Positions 46,017 through 55,637 are shown, counted from the stretch's first letter. The stretch is 64,000 nucleotides of DNA from Falsihalocynthiibacter arcticus (GCF_000812665.2 NZ_CP014327.1:2013501-2077500), one strand, 5' to 3'. The notes: generated from the letters alone by a model not told the origin. Translations and numbers: made by a program.

Positions 46017-47073
46017 TCACTTACTGCGTTGGCTTCGCCTCAAAAAGGAGGTCGAGCAACCGCCGTTAACGCCGCATCGCGGTGCTCAAAATCATGTGAT
46101 TATCCTTGATGGAACGCTCTCTAGCCTCGACGACGGGCTGCGCTCCAACGCCGGTCTTCTCTATAAACTTCTGTGCAGCCTTCCTGCCCGAGATCGCCCA
46201 AATCTGCGGTATGAATCTGGTATCCAATGGCCCGATTGGCGCAGCACACGGGACGTCATCGAAGGGCGCGGCATCAATCGCCAAATCCGCCGCACCTATG
46301 GTTTTCTGGCCAGCCGCTATCACACCGAGGATCGCATCTACCTGTTTGGATATTCACGCGGCGCGTTTACCGTGCGCTCCTTGGCGGGGATGATCGAACA
46401 AGTCGGCTTGCTCAAACCGCACCACGCCACCGAACGCAACATTCGCCAAGCCTATCGCCTGTATCAAGGCCCCGCCGACACCGACGCAATCCACGCCTTT
46501 CGCGCAGCATTTTGCCACCCGCGCGTCGAGATTGAAATGGTCGGCGTTTGGGAAACGGTCAAAGCGCTCGGCCTGCCAATTCCCTTCCTCTGGCGCCTCA
46601 CCGATCACCGTCACGCCTTTCACAGCCCCCATCTTGGAACCTCCGTGCGCAATGGGTTTCAGGCGCTGGCGCTTGACGAAACGCGTCAGACCTTTGCGCC
46701 CGTCATGTGGAAAAGTTCGCCCTCGTGGACAGGTCATGTGGAGCAAATGTGGTTTCGCGGCCACCATGCCGATATCGGTGGGCAATTGGGCGGATTTGAG
46801 GCTGCACGACCGCTCTCCAACATTCCTCTCGTCTGGATGTTAGAGCAAGCCGAAGCGCTCGGCCTTACGCTGCCAAACGGGTGGCGCGCGCAATTTCCCT
46901 GCGATGTAACCGCGCCTTCCGTCACAACACAGCGTCGATGGGGGCCGATGTTTGTGTCCCGTTGGAAACGCAAAGTCGGACGCGATCCCTCCGAAAGCAT
47001 TCACCCGTCTGTGCCCCGCGATCACCCGCAAAAATCTTCGCTCGAGCGGCTACAAAGTGAACCCGTCAGCTAA
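46000..47073 (+). CDS. DUF2235 alpha/beta-hydrolase
   Basis: A 357-residue DUF2235 protein, the family that includes the catalytic domain of Tle1-type phospholipases. The opening HVIILDGTLSSLDDG, the nucleophile elbow YLFGYSRGAFTVRSLAGMI (GYSRG, about residue 125), VGVWETVKALGLPIPF and WFRGHHADIGGQ (His/Asp) are all present. No signal peptide or type VI genes are near, so a metabolic lipase or esterase is more likely. It overlaps the CoxL-like gene by 17 bases, an odd pairing. Confidence 0.82.
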   Translation: MTRLRDHLLRWLRLKKEVEQPPLTPHRGAQNHVIILDGTLSSLDDGLRSNAGLLYKLLCSLPARDRPNLRYESGIQWPDWRSTRDVIEGRGINRQIRRTYGFLASRYHTEDRIYLFGYSRGAFTVRSLAGMIEQVGLLKPHHATERNIRQAYRLYQGPADTDAIHAFRAAFCHPRVEIEMVGVWETVKALGLPIPFLWRLTDHRHAFHSPHLGTSVRNGFQALALDETRQTFAPVMWKSSPSWTGHVEQMWFRGHHADIGGQLGGFEAARPLSNIPLVWMLEQAEALGLTLPNGWRAQFPCDVTAPSVTTQRRWGPMFVSRWKRKVGRDPSESIHPSVPRDHPQKSSLERLQSEPVS

Positions 47074-47075
47074 AG

Positions 47076-47951
47076 TTATGCGACGTTTTGCAAGACTTTT
47101 GACGGTGTAATTCCCAGCGCATGACACACATCACGCGTGCGTTCTGGACGGTTGAGCGTATAGAAATGCAAGTCCTCAACACCGCCCTCAAGCAGGTCCG
47201 AACACAGTTCCGTGCACAGGCTCGTCGCCAAAAGCTCCGTGCGATCATCGCGCTCCGCCTTCTCAAACGCTTCCGCAACCCAAGTCGGAACCGAAGTGCC
47301 ACAACGTGCCGCAAAACGTTGTGCGCCTTTCCAGCTTTGGATCGGCAAAATGCCCGGAATAATCGGCGCATCAATACCCGCTTTTACACAGGCATCACGG
47401 AAGCGAAAAAACGTATCCGCTTCAAAAAAGAACTGGGTGATCGCCGAATGCGCCCCTGCATCAATCTTGCGTTTAAGCCAATCAACATCGGCCTGCGATG
47501 AGGGCGAATCGGGGTGCGGTTCAGGATAGGCTCCAACGCGCAGCTTGAATTTCCCTGTATCCGCGAGGGCTTCGATCAACTCACAGGCATCCGAAAATCC
47601 GTCTGGATGCGCCGTAAACGACTCCGCTCCCTTGGGCGCATCGCCGCGCAGCGCCACAATTTCCGTCACACCAGCGTCGGAATAAGATTGCGCAATCTGC
47701 ATGGTTTCTTCGCGGGTTGCGTCCACACAGGTAAGGTGCGCCGCAACATTCAGGCCGTAATTTTTGTGGATCGTGGCGACCGCTTCATGGGTCAAGTCAC
47801 GTGTCGTGCCCCCCGCGCCATAGGTCACGGACGAAAAGCTGGGCTCAAGTGGGGCCAAGGCGCGCACCGTATCCCAAAGCCGAAAAGAGGCCTCCAAGGA
47901 TTGTGGTGGGAAAAACTCGAAAGAAATGCGCGGCGTCTGTGTCGTTGTCAT
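47076..47951 (-). CDS. metF: Methylenetetrahydrofolate reductase
   Basis: A 291-residue FAD enzyme that makes 5-methyl-THF for methionine synthesis. It has ISFEFFPPQSLEA at the start, SVTYGAGGTTRDLTHEAV, ALRGDAPKGAESF and a C-terminal barrel with ITQFFFEADTFFRF. Full length. It is divergent from a LysR gene, with a strong inverted repeat between them, and its stop is 2 bases from that of the DUF2235 gene. Confidence 0.95.
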   Translation of the reverse strand: MTTTQTPRISFEFFPPQSLEASFRLWDTVRALAPLEPSFSSVTYGAGGTTRDLTHEAVATIHKNYGLNVAAHLTCVDATREETMQIAQSYSDAGVTEIVALRGDAPKGAESFTAHPDGFSDACELIEALADTGKFKLRVGAYPEPHPDSPSSQADVDWLKRKIDAGAHSAITQFFFEADTFFRFRDACVKAGIDAPIIPGILPIQSWKGAQRFAARCGTSVPTWVAEAFEKAERDDRTELLATSLCTELCSDLLEGGVEDLHFYTLNRPERTRDVCHALGITPSKVLQNVA

Positions 47952-47980
47952 TTTGTATCCGTCCTTTTGGCTTGAGCCCT

Positions 47981-48012
47981 TGTCTCACATCTCGCAATGT
48001 GAGACAAATTCA
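47981..48012. promoter_or_regulatory. Operator-like inverted repeat between metF and the LysR gene
   Basis: TGTCTCACAT (47981-47990) and ATGTGAGACA (47997-48006) are perfect inverted arms around CTCGCA. The right arm overlaps TGAG-N5-TTCA (48000-48012), one base off the MetR box TGAA-N5-TTCA. Confidence 0.65.
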
Positions 48013-48045
48013 TAATTCTCAAGATTAATATGAGGCTCATGCATA

Positions 48046-48963
48046 ATGCATCTGGAATTCCGGCACCTGCGAACGATCAAAGCCATTCACGAGGCTGGCG
48101 GTTTGGCCCGCGCGGCTGACCTCCTCAATACCACACAATCGGCGCTTTCGCACCAAGTTAAGGGGCTTGAGGATCAGGCGGGGGTGGAGCTTTTCATTCG
48201 CCGCACCAAACCGATGAAACTCTCCCCCGCTGGGATGAAGCTTCTACGGTTGGCCGAGAAGGTCCTCCCCGAAGTTGCCGCCCTTGAGGCCGAGTTTGCG
48301 GGGCTGATCTCTGGCAAGTCTGGCCGCTTGCATATCGCAATTGAATGCCACGCCTGTTTTGAGTGGCTGTTTCCTGTGCTTGAGGAATTCCGCAAAGCTT
48401 GGCCCGATGTCGATGTCGATATCCGCCCTGGATTGGCCTTTGATGCCCTGCCTGCCTTGCAAAAAGAGGGCGTTGATCTGGTCGTTTCCTCGGACCCCGA
48501 AACGCTGGAAGGCATTCAATTCTCACCTCTTTTTGACTATGAACCTGTGTTTGTTGCCGCCGCAAGCCACCCGCTGGCCAAAAAAGAATTCATTGAACCC
48601 GAGGATTTGCGCGGCGAGACCCTCATTACCTATCCCGTCGATCGCACACGTTTGGACGTGTTCACCGAGTTTCTGACGCCAGCCAAAATCGAACCCGCCG
48701 CCATTCGTCAGGTCGAATTAACGGCCGTCATCCTTTTGCTCGTCGCCTCTAATCGCGGCGTGGCCGTGTTGCCCGATTGGGTCGTGCGCGAAGTGCGCTA
48801 CAACTCTGATTATGTCACCCGCCCGTTGGGCAAAAAGGGGGCCACAAAACGCCTCTATGCCGCCGTGCGCACCGACGACATTCAAAAACCTTTTATGGCG
48901 CATTTTATTCGTTTGGCTCGGACCGAACCCGTGAAGCTCCAACGCTTAAGGGCGACTGTTTAA
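48046..48963 (+). CDS. metR: LysR-type regulator, MetR-like
   Basis: A 305-residue LysR protein: N-terminal HTH (EFRHLRTIKAIHEAGGLARA, LLNTTQSALSHQVKGLE) and a periplasmic-binding-like sensing domain. The divergent metF and MetR-like box point to MetR, which answers to homocysteine. RLHIAIECHACFEWLFPVL resembles MetR proteins. Confidence 0.88.
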   Translation: MHLEFRHLRTIKAIHEAGGLARAADLLNTTQSALSHQVKGLEDQAGVELFIRRTKPMKLSPAGMKLLRLAEKVLPEVAALEAEFAGLISGKSGRLHIAIECHACFEWLFPVLEEFRKAWPDVDVDIRPGLAFDALPALQKEGVDLVVSSDPETLEGIQFSPLFDYEPVFVAAASHPLAKKEFIEPEDLRGETLITYPVDRTRLDVFTEFLTPAKIEPAAIRQVELTAVILLLVASNRGVAVLPDWVVREVRYNSDYVTRPLGKKGATKRLYAAVRTDDIQKPFMAHFIRLARTEPVKLQRLRATV

Positions 48964-49037
48964 TCTAATAACGCCTTTTGGCTTGGCAAATCGGCTGTCG
49001 CCGCGTATATGCGCGATCTTATCAATGGAGTACCCTC

Positions 49038-49823
49038 ATGATCGGCAGTGCGAATCTTAATATCATGGTGAAAGCCGCCCGTCGGGCTGGTCGCAGCCTG
49101 GCAAAAGACTTCCGCGAAGTAGAAAACCTTCAGGTTTCGGTAAAGGGTGCGGGCGACTTCGTCTCCAAAGCCGATATTACCGCCGAAGAAATTCTCAAAG
49201 AAGACTTGATGGAAGCGCGCCCAACCTACGGTTGGTTGGCCGAAGAGAGTGCAGAAATCCCCGGAACAGACCCCACACGCCGTTGGATTGTCGACCCGCT
49301 TGATGGCACCACAAACTTCCTCCACGGCTTGCCGCATTGGGCCGTTTCGGTTGCTTTGGAGCACAAAGGCGAAATCGTTGCAGGCGTGGTTTTTGACCCC
49401 TGCAAGGACGAAACCTTCTTTGCCGAAAAAGGCCAAGGCGCTTGGATGAACGAAGGCCGCATTCGCGCCTCCGGTCGCACCCATATGATCGAAACAATTT
49501 ACGCCACGGGTCTGCCTTTTGCGGGTCGCGGCGATTTGCCAGACACACTTCAAGACCTCGCGCGCATCCTTCCGGCCTGTGCTGGCGTACGCCGTTGGGG
49601 GGCTGCTTCCCTCGATCTCGCTTATGTGGCCGCTGGTCGCTATGATGGCTTCTGGGAGCGTCGCCTCAAACCGTGGGACATGGCCGCTGGCCTCGTGCTC
49701 GCGCGCGAAGCGGGTGCCCTCGTGGAACCTCTCGCCAAGGGCGACAACATTATTGAAAGCGGCTCGGTCATCTGTGCCAACGAGCCGATGTTCGAACGCT
49801 TTGCCAAGGTTATTCGCGGCTAA
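49038..49823 (+). CDS. suhB: Inositol monophosphatase-family protein
   Basis: A 261-residue Mg-dependent phosphatase. Metal ligands are in WLAEESAEIPG, WIVDPLDGTTNFLHG and KPWDMAAGLVLAREAG, the three family motifs. It dephosphorylates inositol-1-phosphate, and SuhB homologues also act in rRNA transcription. The ATG at 49038 has a GGAG site. Confidence 0.92.
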   Translation: MIGSANLNIMVKAARRAGRSLAKDFREVENLQVSVKGAGDFVSKADITAEEILKEDLMEARPTYGWLAEESAEIPGTDPTRRWIVDPLDGTTNFLHGLPHWAVSVALEHKGEIVAGVVFDPCKDETFFAEKGQGAWMNEGRIRASGRTHMIETIYATGLPFAGRGDLPDTLQDLARILPACAGVRRWGAASLDLAYVAAGRYDGFWERRLKPWDMAAGLVLAREAGALVEPLAKGDNIIESGSVICANEPMFERFAKVIRG

Positions 49824-49883
49824 AACGGGCTTCAAAAAGGTTTGAAAACTTTAAAAAAGTCCCTCTGCGGTGTTTAAAAAGTT

Positions 49884-49918
49884 TAAAAAAGGGGGCCTTT
49901 CGGTTCCCTTTTTATTTG
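49884..49918. terminator. Bidirectional intrinsic terminator
   Basis: AAAAAGGGGGCC (49886-49897) pairs with GGTTCCCTTTTT (49902-49913), two G-T pairs, loop TTTC, with A and T runs on both sides. It lies between the phosphatase and the convergent rhomboid gene and can end both transcripts. Confidence 0.85.
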
Positions 49919-50658
49919 CGCCGTCGCACGCTTGGAATCGAACTCCGCGACACAGGGTATTTAGCTTCGGGATTGGGGGCGTGACCGTGGGTGCGTCTCC
50001 AAAATCCGGTGCCGCCTTGGCTGAGCCAAAACGGGATCATCATAAGCGCCCCCGCAACAAACCCTCCCGAATGCGCCCAATAAGCAACGCCACTGCTATC
50101 GGCGGTCATAATCGCGCTATTAACGGCCTGAATGCCAAACCAAACCCCCAAAACAATCCACGCGGGCAGCGCGAAAATTCTGAAAAACACGAGGAAAAAG
50201 AAGAATACGTCCACCTTTGCACGCGGGAATAACAGTAAATATCCGCCCATCACTGCGGCAATCGCCCCCGAGGCGCCGATCATCGGTGTGAGGGAATTCG
50301 GGTCCGAAATCGCATGCCCAAATCCGGCGGCGACCCCGCCAATAAGGTAAAAAGCAAGAAAGCCAATATGCCCAAGCTGGTCTTCGAGATTATCTCCAAA
50401 AATGTATAAAAACAACATGTTACCTGCAAGGTGCATAGTGCCGCCATGCAGGAACATTGCCGTCAAAGGCGTATAAAGCCCCTCACCATTCATAACCCAC
50501 TGTGGCACCAACGCCCATTGGGCGAGGAACGGATTTATCTCGGATGGGTCGCCCAATTTCATGTAGTAGCTGACGAAAATTGCGACATTCAGAAAAATGA
50601 GCGCATGGGTCACATACGGTTTGCGGGTCGATGGGTTGTGGTCGCGAATAGGAAGCAT
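49912..50658 (-). CDS. Rhomboid-family intramembrane serine protease
   Basis: A 248-residue membrane protein with six hydrophobic segments. The catalytic Ser is in MIGASGAIAAVMGGYLL and the His in AHSGGFVAGALM; FLHGGTMHLAGNMLFLYIFG is the conserved loop. It cleaves membrane proteins within the bilayer. The tail is basic. Confidence 0.93.
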   Translation of the reverse strand: MLPIRDHNPSTRKPYVTHALIFLNVAIFVSYYMKLGDPSEINPFLAQWALVPQWVMNGEGLYTPLTAMFLHGGTMHLAGNMLFLYIFGDNLEDQLGHIGFLAFYLIGGVAAGFGHAISDPNSLTPMIGASGAIAAVMGGYLLLFPRAKVDVFFFFLVFFRIFALPAWIVLGVWFGIQAVNSAIMTADSSGVAYWAHSGGFVAGALMMIPFWLSQGGTGFWRRTHGHAPNPEAKYPVSRSSIPSVRRRK

Positions 50659-50695
50659 TTGGGTAGCTTGCCTATTCGCGAGTTTTGGTCAAGCG

Positions 50696-53600
50696 CTAGA
50701 GGCCTCCCTCTGCCAAAAGGGCCGCATTTCCGCCCGCCGCTGTGGTGTCAACGCACAGATGACGTTCGTGCAAAGCATGAGCGATGTCAGGATGCGAGGT
50801 GATGAACGGCAGGATCGGCCCTTCACGCTCCGAAAGGGCTTGTACATAAGCACGCGCTTCTGGATCGCTGTGATCTCCCCAATAGATTGCGCCAGAAATC
50901 CCTTCTAAATCAGTGAGTTGCTGAGGCGCGAGACGTCCAACAATCGCCGCACCCCCAAGCGCCTGAACGGCGGCTGCTTGGGCATTTTGCGCCGCGACGC
51001 TTGGTCCAAGGCACAAAAGGGGCGCTCTGGGAGAGGTCCAAAGGGTGTTTGCTTCGCCCGTTGGTCCCGGAAGAAGACGTTCCGGCAGCGGGAAGATTTC
51101 GCCTGTGCCATAGGGGGTCGGCTCGTCGACATAGGGCTCTCTGGGCTCTTGGTCGTCGGGTGCATTTGGCCGCGTAAATCGCGCAAGATAATAGGGCCCG
51201 CCCGCCTTGGGGCCTGTGCCGGATAATCCTTCCCCACCAAAGGGTTGGCTTCCAACGATAGCCCCAATCTGGTTGCGATTCACATAGAGGTTGCCGACGT
51301 TGAGCGTGGCTTTGACGACTTCAACGCGGGCATCAATCCGGCTGTGAAGACCAAAGGTCAGCCCGTATCCACTGGCGTTCACATCGGCCAAAACACGTTC
51401 AAAGTCTTCGCTGTTGAACGTGGTGTAATGCAAGACGGGGCCAAAAACTTCGCGCGGCATGTCCTTCAAGCCACCAGGCGTTTTAAGCAGCGTTGGCCCG
51501 ACGAAATGACCGTTTTCAGGGCGTGCAAGTTCCTTCATAACGCGGCCATTTGTACGGGCTTCGTCGATGTAGTCTTGAATGCTCTTGCGCGCTACCTCAC
51601 TGATAACAGGGCCAATATCGGTTGAAATATCAGCAGGGTCGCCGATATTCAACAAGTCCATTGCCCCCGCGATCATGGTTTCAAATTCCTGTGCGACGTC
51701 CGATTGCACATAGACGCAGCGCAGCGCAGAACAGCGTTGACCCGCGGATTGAAACGCGCTCGCGATCACATCCGAAACGGCCTGTTCCATAAGGGCCGTA
51801 CTGTCGACGATCATCGCGTTTATGCCGCCCGTCTCGGCAACCAAGGGCGCGCCGGTCGAGAGATTGTTGGCAATATTCTTGCGGATTCTGTGGGCTGTTC
51901 CCGTTGATCCCGTAAAGCAAACGCCATCGACGCGCGGATCGGAAGTTAGGGCTTGGCCAACGGTCGCGCCAGTGCCGGGTAGGAGTTGTAGCGCGGTCTT
52001 TGGTACGCCCGCTTTGTGAAACAGCGAGACCGCCAAAGCGGCAATCAGTGGTGTGCTTTCGGCGGGTTTGGCCAGCACGGCATTCCCCGTCGAGAGCGCC
52101 GCCACGATTTGGCCCGTAAAGATCGCCAGCGGGAAATTCCAAGGGGAAACACAGGCGAAAATTCCAACAGCCGGTTGCGGGCTGGCTTGGGCTTGAACGG
52201 CATAGTACCGAATGAAATCAACGGCTTCACGCAGTTCAGCAAGGCAGTCGGGGAGCGTTTTACCGGCCTCGCGTGCGAGGATCGCAAAGACCTGTCCGAA
52301 CTCTTCCTCAAAGAGATCCGCTGCACGATTGAGCACAAGAATGCGCTCGGGGTGCAATGCCTCCCAAGGTTTTGCTTGCGCGAATGCATCCTCAATTTGT
52401 TCAGGGGAGGCGTGGTGTACCGTTCCGACGATGTCCGAAAAATCGTTGGGATTCTGCACGTCCTCGCCTGTGGTGAGGTCGGTGGCATTTGTGGGGGCGG
52501 CGGTGAAGCTTGACTTCATAAAGGGCGCGCGTGCCGCGAGGGTTTTTGCAAGATCGGGTGGATAGTCGAAATCAATACCCGCAGAGTTGCGTCTTTCGGG
52601 CTGAAAGAGCGCGTCGCCCGTTGGGAGGGTGCTGGTGGTTTCGAGGGAAAACGGGTCTGCTGCGACTTCACTTGCAGGCACAGAACTGTCAACGATTTGG
52701 TTGACGAAGGAACTGTTTGCACCGTTCTCAAGAAGACGACGCACCAGATAGGCCAGCAGGTCTTTGTGGGTGCCGACAGGGGCGTAAATCCGACAGGCAT
52801 CGCCATAGGTTTCGCGGACTCTTTCGTGGACGGATTCACCCATGCCATGCAGGCGCTGAAACTCGTACCGCGCGCCTTTGGGGGCGATGGTGCGAATGGC
52901 GACAATCGTATGTGCGTTGTGGGTTGCGAATTGTGGAAAGATCGTGTCGCCCGCTGCGAAAAGGCGGCGCGCACAAGCGATGTAGGAGATGTCGGTCGCG
53001 GGTTTTGTTGTGAAAACGGCATAGCCTGTGAGGCCAAGCTCTTGAGCGTGTTTGATCTCGGTGTCCCAATAGGCACCTTTGACGAGACGGACCATGATCG
53101 GGCGGTTATGGGCATTCGAGAGGGCTGCGAGCCAATCGATGACATAGCTTGCCCGCTGCCCATAGGCTTGAACGACAAAGCCAAAGCCCGTCCAATCGCC
53201 GAGGTCGGGATCGGAGATCAGAGCCTCAGTGATATCGAGCAGAATGTCGAGGCGCGCGGCCTCTTCGGCGTCGATATTAAAGCCCATGTTGCGCTCTTTT
53301 GCCATGAGCACCAGCTCTTTGACGCGGGGCAGGAGAATTTCCATAACCTTGGCTTTTTGCGCGGGTTCATAGCGCGCATAGAGGGCTGAAAGTTTGACCG
53401 ATATACCAGCCCCAACTTGTGGGGATTCCTGGTGTCCGATGGTGCGAATGGCGGTCGCGTAATCGTCGAAATGCTTAAGGGCGTCGTCCTCAGTAAGGGC
53501 CGCCTCGCCGAGCATGTCGAAGGAATAGCTGTAGCCTTTGGCCATCATGCCAGAGCCACGCTTGAGGGCGCCTTCGATGGTTTCCCCCAGTACGAATTGC

Positions 53601-54103
53601 CGCGCCATTTCCTGGACTGCGCGTTTGACTGCGGAACGGATCACGGGTTCGCCCAGACGCTTAACTGCGCTGCGCAACACACCGCCGATGCCGGGAGTGT
53701 TGGTTTCAAGAACGCGCCCTGTGAAAAGCAGTGCCCATGTTGAGGCGTTCACAAGGGACGACGCCGCTTGGCCAAGGTGTTTGCCCCAATCGGACGGCGC
53801 GATTTTGTCTTCAATCAGCGCGTCCATGGTTGGCGCGTCAGGGACACGTAGCAGGGCTTCAGCGAGGCACATCAGCGCCACACCTTCTTCGGTGGAAAGA
53901 CCATATTCCGAAAGGAAGTTCTCGATAATGCTCGGCTTGGAGCCTTCGCGGATGGCCACAACGAGGGCTGCGGCTTCTTCACTGATTTGCGCGCGCACCG
54001 ATGCGTCAAGGTCGGCGATGTCCCGAAGACGGGAAATGGCTTGTTCTTGATCCATATAAGTGGCTTGAGTGATTTGTGAGCGAAGGTCTGAGATTGTTTC
54101 CAT
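50696..54103 (-). CDS. putA: Bifunctional proline dehydrogenase / P5C dehydrogenase
   Basis: A 1135-residue PutA that oxidises proline to glutamate. The FAD barrel spans about 190-470 (MVRLVKGAYWDTEIKHAQEL, FPQFATHNAHT, RRLLENGANSSFVNQ). The aldehyde dehydrogenase half has VSPWNFPLAIFTGQ, CFTGSTGTAHRI, VAETGGINAMIV and GQRCSALRCVYVQ with the catalytic Cys. No N-terminal ribbon-helix-helix is present, so it does not regulate itself; a divergent Lrp gene does that job. A C-terminal region after about 1000 is the family extension. Confidence 0.97.
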   Translation of the reverse strand: METISDLRSQITQATYMDQEQAISRLRDIADLDASVRAQISEEAAALVVAIREGSKPSIIENFLSEYGLSTEEGVALMCLAEALLRVPDAPTMDALIEDKIAPSDWGKHLGQAASSLVNASTWALLFTGRVLETNTPGIGGVLRSAVKRLGEPVIRSAVKRAVQEMARQFVLGETIEGALKRGSGMMAKGYSYSFDMLGEAALTEDDALKHFDDYATAIRTIGHQESPQVGAGISVKLSALYARYEPAQKAKVMEILLPRVKELVLMAKERNMGFNIDAEEAARLDILLDITEALISDPDLGDWTGFGFVVQAYGQRASYVIDWLAALSNAHNRPIMVRLVKGAYWDTEIKHAQELGLTGYAVFTTKPATDISYIACARRLFAAGDTIFPQFATHNAHTIVAIRTIAPKGARYEFQRLHGMGESVHERVRETYGDACRIYAPVGTHKDLLAYLVRRLLENGANSSFVNQIVDSSVPASEVAADPFSLETTSTLPTGDALFQPERRNSAGIDFDYPPDLAKTLAARAPFMKSSFTAAPTNATDLTTGEDVQNPNDFSDIVGTVHHASPEQIEDAFAQAKPWEALHPERILVLNRAADLFEEEFGQVFAILAREAGKTLPDCLAELREAVDFIRYYAVQAQASPQPAVGIFACVSPWNFPLAIFTGQIVAALSTGNAVLAKPAESTPLIAALAVSLFHKAGVPKTALQLLPGTGATVGQALTSDPRVDGVCFTGSTGTAHRIRKNIANNLSTGAPLVAETGGINAMIVDSTALMEQAVSDVIASAFQSAGQRCSALRCVYVQSDVAQEFETMIAGAMDLLNIGDPADISTDIGPVISEVARKSIQDYIDEARTNGRVMKELARPENGHFVGPTLLKTPGGLKDMPREVFGPVLHYTTFNSEDFERVLADVNASGYGLTFGLHSRIDARVEVVKATLNVGNLYVNRNQIGAIVGSQPFGGEGLSGTGPKAGGPYYLARFTRPNAPDDQEPREPYVDEPTPYGTGEIFPLPERLLPGPTGEANTLWTSPRAPLLCLGPSVAAQNAQAAAVQALGGAAIVGRLAPQQLTDLEGISGAIYWGDHSDPEARAYVQALSEREGPILPFITSHPDIAHALHERHLCVDTTAAGGNAALLAEGGL

Positions 54104-54104
54104 A

Positions 54105-54121
54105 TAGAAGCCTTTCTTCTA
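54105..54121. promoter_or_regulatory. Inverted repeat at the putA leader
   Basis: TAGAAG (54105-54110) and CTTCTA (54116-54121) around CCTTT lie directly before the putA start, overlapping its ribosome site, in the A+T-rich gap shared with the Lrp gene. A possible regulator site. Confidence 0.4.
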
Positions 54122-54213
54122 GACTTGAGGTGACTGACAATTTCCTTGGTGTAGCTGAGAAAATAAGGTACTTTTTCCTGTAATTTGAGATTTAATAGGC
54201 TAGGAGACTTATT

Positions 54214-54705
54214 TTGGCGGTAATTTTAGGCGATCTGGATAGTTTTGACTCGTTGATCCTTCGGCTCTTGTCGCGCAACGGTCGCTTGAGCGTGACAGAC
54301 TTGGCGCGAGAGATCGGTTTATCCAAGACCCCGACGCAGGTGCGTCTTAAACGCCTTGAGGTCGAGGGCTATATTACGGGCTATCAGGCGATCATTGATC
54401 CTATTCGACTTGGGCGCGATCACGTGGCGTTTGTCGAGGTGCGCCTGACGGATACGCGTGAATCTGCGCTGAAGATGTTCAACTTGGCTGCCCAGAAGGT
54501 GTCTGAAATTGAGGAATGCCACATGCTTGCGAGTCAGTTCGACTATCTCTTGAAGGTACGGACCCAAAACATGCAGGACTTTCGAAAAGTTTTGGGCGAG
54601 GATATTTCGGCACTCCCCTTTGTTGCCCACACCAGCACCCATGTTGCCATGGAAACGGTGAAAGAGGGCGGGCAATGGAGCAGCGAAATTAACGCGGTTT
54701 TTTGA
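54214..54705 (+). CDS. putR: Lrp-family activator of putA (PutR-like)
   Basis: A 163-residue Lrp/AsnC regulator: winged helix LDSLDS-type start with LLSRNGRLSVTDLAREIGLS and PTQVRLKRLEVEGYI, then a RAM domain (VSEIEECHMLASQFDYLLKV). Divergent from putA, as PutR is in other alphaproteobacteria, where it activates putA with proline. The start is TTG at 54214 with AGGAG 8 bases in front; no ATG is available at the right place. Confidence 0.88.
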   Translation: MAVILGDLDSFDSLILRLLSRNGRLSVTDLAREIGLSKTPTQVRLKRLEVEGYITGYQAIIDPIRLGRDHVAFVEVRLTDTRESALKMFNLAAQKVSEIEECHMLASQFDYLLKVRTQNMQDFRKVLGEDISALPFVAHTSTHVAMETVKEGGQWSSEINAVF

Positions 54706-54779
54706 TCCCGATTTTTTGCTGAATTTCGTCTGTGTGGCCTTTACCTTTTTCCCCCAATCGCTATGGTCGCCACACCTTG

Positions 54780-54865
54780 GCCTGCGTGGTGGAATGGTAG
54801 ACACAAGAGACTTAAAATCTCTGGGCCGAAAGGCCGTGCCGGTTCGAGCCCGGCCGCGGGTACCA
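54780..54865 (+). tRNA. tRNA-Leu(TAA)
   Basis: An 86-nt type-II tRNA with a long variable arm (GGGCCGAAAGGCC). The anticodon loop CTTAAAA gives TAA (Leu). The acceptor pairs GCCTGCG with CGCGGGT (two G-T pairs) and CCA is encoded at 54863-54865. Confidence 0.95.
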
Positions 54866-54879
54866 AGGTGATTTTCTCT

Positions 54880-55536
54880 TTACTTAACGGCCTTGGCTTG
54901 GGCGCGCTGCTCTGGGTTTTGTGTGGAGTCCGCTTTGAGAAGAGCAGGGGTAAGGTGAAAACGCTCCTGATCTGGGGTGATGTGCCACGCTTTTGGCGCG
55001 AGGGAGCGGGAGCGGCGCCGTTCTAGGTGCCATGCGGGGGCGTCGGCCTTGTAATCCTGCGCCATATGCCAGCGCGTTTCGCATCCCTGCGCCCCGCCAT
55101 CTGCTGGCGTTAGCAAAAGGGCAATCGGCCTCTCGCGGCCTTCCCGCGTACCGGTTTCCGCCGCGAGATGCAGGCGACGCACCGAGGTAAGGCTGGGAAA
55201 TCCCGGAATATCGACGACTATAAGCGGCACGATCCCCGCCCGCAGAACTTCTTCCACACTCCACAGCAAATCCTCGGCCCGATTGGGCGCCACGAAAATC
55301 AGGCGCGACGGATCAATGAACCGACAGACGCCATCGGGATTGAGCTGGTCGGGGATCCAGCCGGGATGAATCCAGAAAATAGGCCCCTGTGTTTCTTGAG
55401 AGACCATCAAGGCAAGGCTGTGACGGGCGTTTCCACAGAACTCATGGGCGCGGGAGGGCGCCAGAGTGAGTTCCTTTAGAAAAGTGATGTCGCGACTCGG
55501 ACTCGGCCGCGCGCGGGTGATAAGGGGGCTGGACAT
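54880..55536 (-). CDS. ImuA-like RecA-fold protein
   Basis: A 218-residue protein resembling ImuA of alphaproteobacteria, a RecA-like factor for error-prone repair with ImuB and DnaE2. It has SRAHEFCGNARHSLALMV at the start, PIFWIHPGW, RLIFVAPNRAEDLLWSVEE and LLLTPADGGAQGCETRWHM. No Walker A is present, as usual in the family. imuB and dnaE2 are not adjacent, so the call is moderate. Confidence 0.65.
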   Translation of the reverse strand: MSSPLITRARPSPSRDITFLKELTLAPSRAHEFCGNARHSLALMVSQETQGPIFWIHPGWIPDQLNPDGVCRFIDPSRLIFVAPNRAEDLLWSVEEVLRAGIVPLIVVDIPGFPSLTSVRRLHLAAETGTREGRERPIALLLTPADGGAQGCETRWHMAQDYKADAPAWHLERRRSRSLAPKAWHITPDQERFHLTPALLKADSTQNPEQRAQAKAVK

Positions 55537-55637
55537 GGTCCAAAAGTAACACGTTCCCTTTTTGTTCTCAATCTATTTTCCCCTTGCCATAGGCGCGTCT
55601 ACCCCTAAGTTGGCGGCACTATAAAAAGGATCGGGTT

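Noticed and set aside
46000-47073. Type VI secretion phospholipase effector
   Set aside because: No VgrG, PAAR, immunity or other type VI gene is near, so only the DUF2235 hydrolase call is kept.
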